A stretch of 64,000 nucleotides of DNA. It comes from Sphingomonas sp. OV641 (GTDB taxonomy: Bacteria; Pseudomonadota; Alphaproteobacteria; Sphingomonadales; Sphingomonadaceae). Where the stretch lies: positions 124,001 to 188,000 of the forward strand of contig NZ_FNZB01000004.1 of the NCBI RefSeq assembly GCF_900109205.1, read 5' to 3'. The position numbers and the translations under genes were made by a program. Within the stretch, counting starts at the first letter, position 1. Each line of letters starts with the position of its first letter. Positions 1-7,681 of the stretch are shown piece by piece. The notes under the pieces were generated by a model, which worked only from the letters and a program-made list of their open reading frames with translations, was not told the DNA's origin and searched no databases.

Positions 1-560
1 AGGGCGTCGCGATCCCTGAGGTGTCCGTCGACATTCGCGGCGGGGAAAATCGCCGTGCGCCGTATAACGAAACGGTCAATCCCGCTGGCCAGACGCCCGC
101 GCTGGAGCTGGATGACGGCAGCATCCTGACGGAGATCACCGCGATCTGCGAATATCTGGAGGAGCTTCATCCCACGCCCCCGCTGATCGGCGCGACGCCG
201 CAGGAGCGGGCGGAAACGCGCATGTGGACCCGCCGCGCGGATCTCAAGGTGTGCGAACCGATGACCAGCGGCTTCCGCTCGTCGGAGGGGCTGCCGATGT
301 TCCAGTCGCGGATGCGCTGCCTGCCGGAGGCGGCGGCCGGGCTGAAGGCGGTGGCGCAGGACGGGATCGCCTGGTTCGACGCGCAGCTCGCCGGCCGCCG
401 CTACATCGCCGGCGACCGCTTCACGCTGGCCGATATCCTGCTGTTCGCCTTTCTCGATTTCGGCCGCAACGTCGGCCAGCCGCTCGATACGGCCTTCACC
501 AATGTGACGGCGTGGTTCGATCGGGTGGGGGAGCGGCCCGCCTTTCAGCCTGCAACATGA
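1..560 (+). CDS. Glutathione S-transferase family protein, 5' end outside the window
   Basis: The reading frame is open from base 3, and the first codon in view (GVAIPEVSVD) already sits inside the N-terminal thioredoxin-like domain, so the true start lies upstream; the GTG at 21 is probably internal. The segment NPAGQTPALELDDG followed by ITAICEYLEE is the glutathione-binding cis-proline region and the helix after it. The C-terminal helical domain carries AGDRFTLADILLF, the usual GST N-capping motif. The protein would conjugate or reduce small electrophiles with glutathione in the cytoplasm; the substrate cannot be read. A VOC gene follows after 20 bases on the same strand and is probably co-transcribed. 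The family call is secure, the activity is inferred. Confidence 0.88.
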   Translation, partial: GVAIPEVSVDIRGGENRRAPYNETVNPAGQTPALELDDGSILTEITAICEYLEELHPTPPLIGATPQERAETRMWTRRADLKVCEPMTSGFRSSEGLPMFQSRMRCLPEAAAGLKAVAQDGIAWFDAQLAGRRYIAGDRFTLADILLFAFLDFGRNVGQPLDTAFTNVTAWFDRVGERPAFQPAT

Positions 561-580
561 ATAGCACAAGGAGAGCGACG

Positions 581-1198
581 ATGCCGGCCACCAACAGCCA
601 GTTCGAGTTCAAGGGCGTCAATCACCTCGCACTGGTGTGCAAGGACATGGCGCGCACCGTGGAATTCTACCGCGACGTGCTGGGCATGCCGCTGGTCAAG
701 ACGATCGACCTGCCCGGCGGGCGCGGGCAGCATTTCTTCTTCGACATGGGCAATGGCGACAGCCTGGCCTTTTTCTGGTTCCCGCAGGCGGCGCAGGCGC
801 ATCCCGGCATTTCCGCCCCTGCCGCGCTGCCCACCCAGGGCGATTTCACCTCCGCCCACGGCTCCATGAACCATATCGCGTTCAACGTGCCGGCCGAGAA
901 GTTCGACGAATATTATGATCGGCTGAAGGCCAAGGGGATCGCCGTCACCAAGATCCTGAACCATGATGATTCGCCGAGCCAGTCGTCCGATCACATGCAC
1001 GACGACGTGTTCGTCCGGTCGGTCTATTTCTTCGACCCCGACGGCGTCTGCCTCGAATTCGCCGCCTGGACGAAGACGTTCAGCGACGCCGATGTGGCGC
1101 ATGATCCGGTGACGGCGGACGGCACCAAGCGCGAAGGGCTGATCGTGCAAAAGGCGCTGGCCGAGAACGACGTCGCGGAGATGGTCCCCGCCGAATAA
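581..1198 (+). CDS. VOC (glyoxalase/dioxygenase-fold) family protein
   Basis: A 205-residue protein beginning with ATG behind AAGGAG at about 569. It has the paired beta-alpha-beta-beta-beta layout of the vicinal oxygen chelate fold: GVNHLALVCKDMARTVEFYRD near residue 12 and MNHIAFNVPAEKFDEYYDRL near 95, then DPDGVCLEFAAW near 155. Candidate metal ligands are the two HLA/HIA histidines and the Glu of CLEF. These enzymes act on small molecules by metal-assisted chemistry (glyoxalase, extradiol dioxygenase, fosfomycin-type); which reaction applies cannot be told. It lies directly behind a GST gene, which fits a role with glutathione adducts or electrophile clearance, but this is inference. Confidence 0.87.
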   Translation: MPATNSQFEFKGVNHLALVCKDMARTVEFYRDVLGMPLVKTIDLPGGRGQHFFFDMGNGDSLAFFWFPQAAQAHPGISAPAALPTQGDFTSAHGSMNHIAFNVPAEKFDEYYDRLKAKGIAVTKILNHDDSPSQSSDHMHDDVFVRSVYFFDPDGVCLEFAAWTKTFSDADVAHDPVTADGTKREGLIVQKALAENDVAEMVPAE

Positions 1199-1260
1199 GC
1201 GCGTCGGGCGCCGTTCCCGGGCCTTTTCCCGCAACGCACGCCGCGTCGCGGGACAGCGTC

Positions 1261-1281
1261 ACCCCGGCCTCGTGCCGGGGT
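1261..1281. repeat. REP-like palindrome between genes
   Basis: ACCCCGGC and GCCGGGGT form an 8-bp perfect stem around CTCGT. Closely related copies of the same GTCACCCCGGCCTyGTGCCGGGGTCCA unit occur at 24844, 25157 and 25468, so this is a dispersed intergenic repeat that may also act as a transcription terminator for the preceding GST-VOC pair; there is no T-run. Confidence 0.7.
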
Positions 1282-1406
1282 CCAGGGTGGCGCGACCGTC
1301 ATCGCCCGAGGTCGGCGCAGCTGCGCCGATCTCTCGCGCCGTCGCATCGAAATGCGTGGATCGAAAACGAACCGCCAAGCGTCCCCTCTCCCGACAGGAG
1401 AGCGGC

Positions 1407-2015
1407 ATGACGATCCGGGCGATAGCACTCAATTGTACGCTGAAGGCACAAGGCGAAAGCAGCACCGACGCAATGATCGGCGTGCTCGAACGCGCCTTCG
1501 CCAGGGTGGACGTGACGCTCACCGAAACGATCCGCATCGCCGCGCACAACGTCAAACCCGGCGTCACCAGCGACGAGGGTGAGGGGGATGACTGGCCCGC
1601 GATCCGCGCCAAGATCCTCGCGCACGATATCCTGATCCTCGCCGGCCCGATCTGGATGGGCCAGATCGGCAGCGTCGCGAAGCGCGTGCTGGAGCGGATG
1701 GACGCCTTTCTGTCGGAAACCGACGATCAGGGCCGGATGCCGAGCTATGGCAAGGTCGCGGTGATGGCGATCGTCGGCAACGAGGATGGCGCGCACGCTT
1801 CCTCGGCGCAGGGGTTCCAGGCGCTCAACGACACCGGCTGGACGATCCCCCCGGTCGCCGCCTGCTATTGGGTCGGCGAGGCCATGGGCACGGTCGACTT
1901 CAAGGACCTGCCCGAAACCCCGGAAAAGGTACAGAAAACAGCCGCAATGACCGCCACAAACGCAGCCCACCTCGCCCGCCTGCTAAAAGACGCCCCGATC
2001 CCCGGCGCGGATTGA
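1407..2015 (+). CDS. Flavodoxin-like / NADPH-dependent FMN reductase family protein
   Basis: A 202-residue protein. The ATG at 1407 follows ACAGGAG with good spacing; the open frame extends further upstream but that part looks non-coding. It opens with beta-strand IRAIALNCTLK, then a central ILAGPIWMGQIGSVAKRVLERMDAF, the strand and phosphate-loop arrangement of NAD(P)H-dependent FMN reductases and WrbA-like proteins. KVAVMAIVGNEDGAHAS near residue 115 is the next flavin-contacting loop. It should bind FMN and reduce quinones or similar acceptors in the cytoplasm. It stands alone between a repeat and an opposite-strand gene, so context does not refine the substrate. Confidence 0.8.
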   Translation: MTIRAIALNCTLKAQGESSTDAMIGVLERAFARVDVTLTETIRIAAHNVKPGVTSDEGEGDDWPAIRAKILAHDILILAGPIWMGQIGSVAKRVLERMDAFLSETDDQGRMPSYGKVAVMAIVGNEDGAHASSAQGFQALNDTGWTIPPVAACYWVGEAMGTVDFKDLPETPEKVQKTAAMTATNAAHLARLLKDAPIPGAD

Positions 2016-2066
2016 AGCGGGTACGAGCTTGTCGGAAGTGGGGTGGAAAGCGGACGTGACTCGTCG

Positions 2067-2384
2067 TCATATATTGTTGTCTGGGTCCCAGTCTCGAACG
2101 GTTGGCGTCACTGGAAGACCGAGGCTTCGCTCATCAAGCCACTCAACAACACGCCCGTCCATGTTCCGAGCCGCAAGAAGGTCGGTGTGCGCTGTCATCA
2201 TCCCAAGCAGGAGTGCTTGAACTTCATCGACGCCACCGGCCCGCTTTGACTTCACGCCCTCCGGCCAATCGATTTCGTATCGGCAGAAAAAGCTCCCGCG
2301 ATCCTCGTCGGGCTTGAAGAAGCGACACTCTGCGTCGCGCCCATCGATCTTGAACACTCGTCGGGCGATCACGTTGTCGGGCAC
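2067..2384 (-). CDS. Small DUF6968-like protein
   Basis: A 105-residue protein starting at GTG 2384, chosen because AAGAGGA lies 7 bases upstream; the open frame runs 16 codons further but without a ribosome site. The order VIARRVFKIDGRD, a central CRYEIDWPEG, then GGVDEVQALLLGMMTAHTDL resembles the DUF6968 family as I remember it (charged strand, C-Y-x-I, and a G-x-D-x-V-Q-A-L helix). No function is known for that family. GC and codon use are somewhat lower than in the neighbours, and it is flanked by opposite-strand genes, so it may be an individually acquired gene. Confidence 0.6.
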   Translation of the reverse strand: MPDNVIARRVFKIDGRDAECRFFKPDEDRGSFFCRYEIDWPEGVKSKRAGGVDEVQALLLGMMTAHTDLLAARNMDGRVVEWLDERSLGLPVTPTVRDWDPDNNI

Positions 2385-2518
2385 GCGGGTTCCTCTTACG
2401 CATCTGCCTACCTGGGCTCGGCATGCCCGCAAATGGGGCGCTTTCAGTCATTCCGCTTCCACACGTAATTTAGGAAGCAGGCGTCGGCCGAGATGAATGT
2501 TCACCAGCAACGCCTCTG

Positions 2519-2604
2519 CCGTCATCCCCGCGAAGGCGGGGATCCATAAACGCCGGACCCCGCGAAAAGGCACGCTGGGCCGATGGACACCCGCCTTCGC
2601 CGGG
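2519..2604. repeat. Pair of inverted REP-like hairpins
   Basis: The gap of about 310 bases between the DUF6968-like gene and the symporter gene holds ATCCCCGC-GAAG-GCGGGGAT (2524-2543) and, about 45 bases on, a CCGCCTTCGC core near 2590 in the opposite orientation. This doublet layout (two short hairpins facing each other) recurs in the window. I see nothing else in this gap. Confidence 0.55.
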
Positions 2605-2697
2605 TTGGCGAAGATAAGGCGTCAGCGCTCTTCACCGTGGCGCTCACCAGCCCCACCGCACCAGGCGTTCCTCCGGCGCAGGCTCCGGGAAGCGACG

Positions 2698-3696
2698 TCA
2701 CGCCCGGACGGGAACGATGGGCAGGGCGTCCTCCGCCCGCTGCGCATAACGCCGGGCGAGTGCGGCGCAGACCATCAGCTGCATCTGGTGGAACAGCATC
2801 AGCGGCAGGACGATCAGGCCAACCGCGCTGGCCGGGAAGATGATGTTGGCCATCGGCAGCCCGCTCGCCATGCTCTTCTTCGATCCGCAGAACACGATGG
2901 CGATCTCATCCTCCTTGGAGAAGCGCAGCAGCCGGCTTGCCGCCGTGGTGGCGACCAGCACGACGGCAAGCATCACGAGATCGAGGAGGATGACGAGCGC
3001 GAGGCTCTGCGGCGTCACCTTGCTCCAGATCCCCGCCACCACGCCGGCGCTGAACGCGGAATAGACGACGAGCAGGATCGAGCCGCGGTCGACGAGCATC
3101 GTCAGCGTCTTCTGCCGGTTCAGCCATTCGCCGACGAGCGGCCGCGCGAGCTGGCCGACGACGAACGGCAGCAGGATCTGGAGCGCGATGTCCCACATCG
3201 ATTCCAGGGACATGCCGCCCGCGCCGGCGCTCAGGAACATGGTCGCGAGCAGCGGCGTGATGACCACGCCGGCCAGGTTCGACAGCGACGCACAGCATAA
3301 GGCGGCGGGAACGTTGCCGCGCGCGATCGACGTGAAGGCGATCGAGGATTGCACGGTCGAGGGCAGCAGGGAGACGAACATCAGCCCCGTGACGAGGCCA
3401 TTGTCGAGGTGCCCGCCCGCCAGCTTCGTGATCGCGAAGCCGAGCAGCGGAAAGACCAGGAACGTGGTTGCGAACACCAGGGATTGCAGCCGCCAGTGCA
3501 GTATCCCCGTCCAGATCGCCTGGCGGGAAATGCGCGCGCCGTAGATGAAGAACAGGAGGGCGATGGCGGCATGCACCACCACATCGAGCATGTCCTTGCC
3601 CGTGCCCCGGGCCGGGAGGATCGCGGCGAGCGCCACCATTCCCATGATCGCGAGGATATAGCCGTCGATCCGCAGGCGGCTGAGGATGGCATTCAT
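2698..3696 (-). CDS. Bile acid:sodium symporter family (SBF-like) transporter
   Basis: About 332 residues with some ten hydrophobic segments; the ATG at 3696 is preferred to a TTG six bases upstream. The segments LPSTVQSSIAFTSIARGN (near residue 115) and CGSKKSMASGLPMANIIF (near 270) match the two conserved unwound-helix regions of the YfeH-like branch of the bile acid/sodium symporter superfamily, where sodium is bound. It is an inner-membrane secondary transporter; the substrate is unknown, and bacterial members of this branch often carry organic anions other than bile acids. It stands 221 bases downstream of mesD on the same strand, with no sign of co-regulation. Confidence 0.85.
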   Translation of the reverse strand: MNAILSRLRIDGYILAIMGMVALAAILPARGTGKDMLDVVVHAAIALLFFIYGARISRQAIWTGILHWRLQSLVFATTFLVFPLLGFAITKLAGGHLDNGLVTGLMFVSLLPSTVQSSIAFTSIARGNVPAALCCASLSNLAGVVITPLLATMFLSAGAGGMSLESMWDIALQILLPFVVGQLARPLVGEWLNRQKTLTMLVDRGSILLVVYSAFSAGVVAGIWSKVTPQSLALVILLDLVMLAVVLVATTAASRLLRFSKEDEIAIVFCGSKKSMASGLPMANIIFPASAVGLIVLPLMLFHQMQLMVCAALARRYAQRAEDALPIVPVRA

Positions 3697-3917
3697 GGTC
3701 AAGATCCCGGTGTGCGCTTCGCCCTTGCCGCGCGGGCATGGGCGGTTTGCTTGTGCATCCCCGCCCTTGTGCCGGGCCAGCCGCCTTGTGAAGGGGCGAG
3801 ATCACCGGCGGCGGGGCGACCATCCGGCGCGGCGCGTCATCGTCAGCGCCGAACGGCCCAACCGGCCGAACGACCCAGCCAATCCAACGGCGCCGGCCGA
3901 ACGGCATCGGCGGTCGG

Positions 3918-4946
3918 TCAGGCCGCCAGTTCCTTGCGGACGATATCGGCGCCCGCGCCCAGCGCCTTCAGCTTGCCCTGCGCGACGGCGCGCGACAGCG
4001 GCGCCATGCCGCAATTGGTCGCCGGGTAGAGCTTGTCCGCATCCACGAAGCGAAGCGCGTTGCGCAGCGTGTCGGCGACCTGCTCGGGCGTCTCCACCGT
4101 GTCGGTCGCGACGTCGATGGCGCCGACCATCACCTTCTTGCCGCGGATCAGCTCGATCAGGTCCATCGGCACGCGCGAGTTCTGGCATTCGAGCGAGATG
4201 ATATCGATCGCCGACTTCTGGAGATTGGGGAAGGTTTCCTCATACTGGCGCCATTCGGAGCCAAGCGTCTTCTTCCAGTCGGTATTGGCCTTGATGCCAT
4301 AGCCGTAGCAGATGTGGACGGCGGTTTCGGCCTTCAGCCCCTCGGCCGCGCGCTCCAGCGTGGCGATGCCCCAGTCGTTCGCCTCGTCGAAGAACACGTT
4401 GAACGCTGGCTCGTCGAACTGGACGATGTCGACGCCGGCCGCCTCCAGCTCGCGGGCTTCCTCGTTGAGGATGCAGGCGAATTCCCAGGCGAGCTTCTCG
4501 CGGCTGCGGTAATGCGCGTCATAAAGGGTGTCGATCATCGTCATCGGGCCGGGGAGCGTCCACTTGATCGGCTGATCGGTCTGCGCACGCAGGAAGCGCG
4601 CATCGTCGACGAAGACCGCCTTGGGGCGGGAAACGGCCCCCACGACGGTCGGCACGCTCGCGTCATAGCGGTTGCGGATGCGCACCGTCTCGCGCTTCTC
4701 GAAATCGACGCCGTCCAGATGCTCGATGAAGGTGGTGACGAAATGCTGGCGCGTCTGTTCGCCATCGCCCAGGATATCGATCCCCGCCTGCCGCTGATCG
4801 TCGACCGCCAGGCGCAGCGCGTCCTGCTTGCCGGCGATCAGTTCCTCGCCCTCCAGCTTCCACGGCGACCACAGGGTTTCGGGCTGGGCAAGCCAGGAAG
4901 GCTTGGGCAGGCTGCCCGCGGTCGTCGTCGGCAACAATGTCGTCAT
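3918..4946 (-). CDS. mesD: MesD: folate-independent, B12-independent methionine synthase (MetE C-terminal-like)
   Basis: A 342-residue protein matching only the C-terminal catalytic half of MetE. Zinc-site residues are visible: H211 and C213 in HICYG, E253 in LECQNS, and C312 in NCGM; FDEPA (177-181) is the substrate-side motif. ATG 4946 follows AAGGTA. MesD is one of the described core methionine synthase families that lack the folate-binding half of MetE; published work on Acinetobacter linked MesD to an oxygen-dependent process needing the partner MesX (DUF1852). Here mesX lies 28 bases upstream on the same strand, which supports the assignment over a generic MetE-like protein. The methyl donor is not known. 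Expression is probably governed by the cobalamin riboswitch upstream of mesX. Confidence 0.88.
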   Translation of the reverse strand: MTTLLPTTTAGSLPKPSWLAQPETLWSPWKLEGEELIAGKQDALRLAVDDQRQAGIDILGDGEQTRQHFVTTFIEHLDGVDFEKRETVRIRNRYDASVPTVVGAVSRPKAVFVDDARFLRAQTDQPIKWTLPGPMTMIDTLYDAHYRSREKLAWEFACILNEEARELEAAGVDIVQFDEPAFNVFFDEANDWGIATLERAAEGLKAETAVHICYGYGIKANTDWKKTLGSEWRQYEETFPNLQKSAIDIISLECQNSRVPMDLIELIRGKKVMVGAIDVATDTVETPEQVADTLRNALRFVDADKLYPATNCGMAPLSRAVAQGKLKALGAGADIVRKELAA

Positions 4947-4974
4947 GATGGATACCTTGTGATGTGCGGGAGGA

Positions 4975-5961
4975 TCAAAGGCCGGCGGTCGCGGACCAGC
5001 GCTGCAGCGCCGCGCCATGCGGCTTGATGAAATGCTCTTCGGCGAACCTGCCCTGCTCGACGGCGAGCCGGCTGCGCTCCTCGCGATCGTAGACGATGCG
5101 GGTCAGCGAATAGTCCTGGTACTTGAGGCTCGGCTGGTAATGTTGCGCGGCGACGGAATTGGCATTGTAGATTTCCGGCCGGTAGATCTTCTGGAATGTC
5201 TCCATGGTGCTGATCGTGCTGGCCAGTTCCAGATTGGTGAAATCGCCGATCAGGTCGCCGATGTGATAGAAGGCGAGCGGCGCGACGCCATGTTTCGGCA
5301 TGAAATAGCGCACCATCATGCCCATCTTCGCGAAATACCGGTCAGTCGCGGAATAATCCGTGGTGGTATATTCCACGCCAAGGACCGGATGTTCGTTGGT
5401 GGACCGCTGATAGGTCTTGCTGCTCGATACGCTGAGGCAGATGACGGGCGGCTTGCGGAAATGACCGCGGTATGCGCGCGAATTCAGAAAATGCTGGAAC
5501 AGCTTCCCGTGCAGGTCGCCAAATCCCTCGGGAACGCCGCCTCCTGGGTGCCCCTTCAGATATTCCGGCAGCAGCACGCTGAAGTCATAGTCGCGAACAT
5601 AGGATGAGAAATTGTTGCCGACGATGCCGGGGATGTTCTCGCCCGTCGCCTTGTCGATGATCGCTGTCTCGAGGATCTCGATGATCGGAAAGCCGTCGAC
5701 ATCCTCCTGCACGTCGACATGCAACGAAACGGAGATGATCCGGAGCGACACCGAATAGCGATTGCCGGTCGGATTGTCCCAATGCGCCAGAGAGTTGAAG
5801 CGGTTGTCGATCATCCGCAGCGTGTTGCGCAGATTTTCCTGTCGGCTTTCACCGCGCGCGAGATTGGCGAAATTGGTGGTGATGCGCGTGTTGTCGGCCG
5901 GACGATAATCCTCGTTGAAGGGGATGCTGCTGATCGTGAACGTGAAGCCGCTGTTCGTCAT
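4975..5961 (-). CDS. mesX: MesX: DUF1852 partner protein of MesD
   Basis: A 328-residue protein with the DUF1852 layout: N-terminal TFTISSIPFNEDYRP, the TRITTNFANLARGE region near residue 28, and a C-terminal RPEIYNANSVAAQHYQ. It has no signal peptide or membrane segment, so it is cytoplasmic. DUF1852 proteins occur next to MetE-C-like MesD and were named MesX after genetic evidence that MesD needs them; an oxygen-using role has been proposed. The ATG at 5961 is about 140 bases downstream of a cobalamin riboswitch on the same strand, and mesD begins 28 bases after its stop, so the two form one transcription unit. Confidence 0.88.
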   Translation of the reverse strand: MTNSGFTFTISSIPFNEDYRPADNTRITTNFANLARGESRQENLRNTLRMIDNRFNSLAHWDNPTGNRYSVSLRIISVSLHVDVQEDVDGFPIIEILETAIIDKATGENIPGIVGNNFSSYVRDYDFSVLLPEYLKGHPGGGVPEGFGDLHGKLFQHFLNSRAYRGHFRKPPVICLSVSSSKTYQRSTNEHPVLGVEYTTTDYSATDRYFAKMGMMVRYFMPKHGVAPLAFYHIGDLIGDFTNLELASTISTMETFQKIYRPEIYNANSVAAQHYQPSLKYQDYSLTRIVYDREERSRLAVEQGRFAEEHFIKPHGAALQRWSATAGL

Positions 5962-6099
5962 GACTCACCTGCTTGTAACGGGCGGAGGTCACAGGCGAGA
6001 GCGCGCAAGCCACAGGCAGGCCCGGCTGGCGATGAACCACGGGCCTTTCGTCAAGCGCGATCCACCGGAGGAACCCCCGTCCGAGGAACGTTTTGGCGT

Positions 6100-6262
6100 C
6101 GAAAGGCAGGTCTCCTGGCTCACGGGTCAACGCGGTGGCTCCGGCCTTCCCGGGCTCGTTGCAAAGCCCAGTGACACGAATTGGAGCCGCCGCTCGCCGC
6201 TTACAGTTGCGGGGGCAGCGCCGGATTCTGCCCCGAAGGACACCACCGGCTTCCCGTCTTAG
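6100..6262 (-). promoter_or_regulatory. Cobalamin (AdoCbl/B12) riboswitch upstream of mesX
   Basis: Read on the minus strand, the segment starts with a GGGAAGCCGGTG element (near 6250), continues with the B12 box AATCCGGCGCTGCCCCCGCA (about 6228-6209) and ACTGTAA, then a GGGAAGGCCGG element near 6150, and closes with AGCCAGGAGACCTGCC (6120-6105). These are the canonical conserved blocks in the right order and spacing. The riboswitch lies between the likely promoter and mesX, so B12 would turn off a B12-independent methionine synthase, the logic known for metE. The expression platform must lie between 6105 and the mesX start at 5961. Confidence 0.95.
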
Positions 6263-6302
6263 CCCCATCGCCACGCCTGGGATGGGGAACCTCGACATGG
6301 CT

Positions 6303-6356
6303 GTTCAACACCATCGATCCGCCGCTGTCAATGGAGATATAAAGATATCTTTATAT
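6303..6356 (-). promoter_or_regulatory. mesX promoter with 20-bp perfect palindromic operator (SahR-like)
   Basis: ATATAAAGATATCTTTATAT at 6337-6356 is a perfect 20-bp palindrome in otherwise GC-rich DNA. On the minus strand it is followed after 5 bases by TTGACA (6331-6326) and, 17 bases on, TTGAAC (6308-6303), a plausible -35/-10 pair whose transcript would begin just before the riboswitch. From memory, palindromes of this ATAAAGATATCTTTAT type are bound by SahR, the ArsR-family sensor of S-adenosylhomocysteine that controls methionine-cycle genes in Proteobacteria. The regulator assignment is inference; the palindrome itself is directly visible. Confidence 0.7.
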
Positions 6357-6718
6357 GGTAATGAGAGCTGTCGCCGCGCGATCGGGGTCTTCGTAACGGA
6401 CGAGCGGCGACACACATGCGCGGCGACCGCGATCCTGGTCGGCAACGATCAGCGCGCTGGCGAACCGCTGGTCTCATAACGTCAACTCATCCGCACGTTC
6501 TGCTCGATGCTCCCGGCAGAAAGGCATGAGCGACCCCGAGTGACCAGCGCTCTTTCGCGCGAGGGCAGGCATTCACGATCACCGGTGCGAAAGGCACCTG
6601 GGTGACGCCGCGTGACGGCCATCTGCATCAGCCGAAGGCACGCCCCGACGGGCGGGTGCTGGCAATTGCTTAGCTTTCGAACTATCACTGGCATCATGCC
6701 GCCATTACCGGACGCGCC

Positions 6719-7639
6719 GTGACGCTGGCGCTCGCCTGGATCCCCGCCACCATGCTCGCCGGCCTGCTCCAGGCCTGGCGCACGGCCGTGCAGCAGCGGC
6801 TTCGCGCGCAGCTGTCGATCAATGGCGCGGGGCTTGTGCGCTACGTCTATGGCCTGCCGCTCGTGCTGCTCGTACTTGCCGGCTATCTGTCGCTCACCGA
6901 CGCGCGGCTGCCCGTGCCGGACGCTGCCTTTGTCGCGCTGGCGGCGGTGGCGGCAGTGGCGCAATTGCTGGCCACCAACCTCCTCATCATGGCTTTTGGC
7001 TATCGCAACTTCATCGTCGGCACCGCCTTTTCGAAGACGGAAACGGTGCAGGCGGCGCTGTTCGGCTGGCTGATCCTGGGGGAGCCGGTCAGCATGCTGA
7101 TCGGGCTGGCGGTGACGCTCGGCATGGCGGGCGTGCTGACGCTGGCGCTGGGCGGGCGCGATCTTCGCGGGCGGGATGTGGTGCGCGCGCTTGGCCAGCC
7201 GGCCGCCTTGTGCGGGCTCGGTGCGGGCGCACTGTTCGCGATCACCGCCGTGTTCATCCGCCGCGCCGCGCTTCATCTCGATCCCGGTGCGCCGCTGCTC
7301 GCCGCGCTGGTCACGCTGGTGACGGTGATCGCGATCCAGGTCTTGGCGCTTGGCCTGTGGGTCGCGATGCGGGAGCCGGGAACGCTGCGCGCGGTGCTGC
7401 GCACGTGGCGCACTTCGGCGCAGGTCGGGCTGCTCGCTGGCACCGGATCGATCTGCCTGTTCGCCGGGCTTGCGATCGCGCCGGTCGCGCTGGTGCGGAT
7501 CGTGGCGCAGGTGGAGGTGGTGTTCACCCTCGCCTTTGCCGCGTTGTACCTGCGGGAGCCGTTTCATCGCTTCGAAGCGGCGGGGCTGCTGATGGTGGTC
7601 GCGGGCGTGGTGCTGGCGCTGGCCGGCGCTTTGCGCTGA
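6719..7639 (+). CDS. EamA/DMT-family transporter
   Basis: A 306-residue protein with about ten hydrophobic segments arranged as two five-helix halves, each ending in the typical acidic-proline pattern (LILGEPVSMLIGLAVTLGMAG near residue 117 and YLREPFHRFEAAGLLMVVAG near 278). The GTG start at 6719 is the only reasonable one, because the ATG 24 bases upstream is in another frame. Members export metabolites such as amino acids, nucleosides or drugs through the inner membrane; the substrate here is unknown. An acyl-CoA ligase begins 42 bases downstream on the same strand, possibly co-transcribed. The roughly 360 bases upstream (6360-6718) hold nothing I can identify. Confidence 0.83.
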   Translation: MTLALAWIPATMLAGLLQAWRTAVQQRLRAQLSINGAGLVRYVYGLPLVLLVLAGYLSLTDARLPVPDAAFVALAAVAAVAQLLATNLLIMAFGYRNFIVGTAFSKTETVQAALFGWLILGEPVSMLIGLAVTLGMAGVLTLALGGRDLRGRDVVRALGQPAALCGLGAGALFAITAVFIRRAALHLDPGAPLLAALVTLVTVIAIQVLALGLWVAMREPGTLRAVLRTWRTSAQVGLLAGTGSICLFAGLAIAPVALVRIVAQVEVVFTLAFAALYLREPFHRFEAAGLLMVVAGVVLALAGALR

Positions 7640-7681
7640 AAGGGGGCATAGACAGCCCGCAAGACGGGGGGAGAGGAACGC

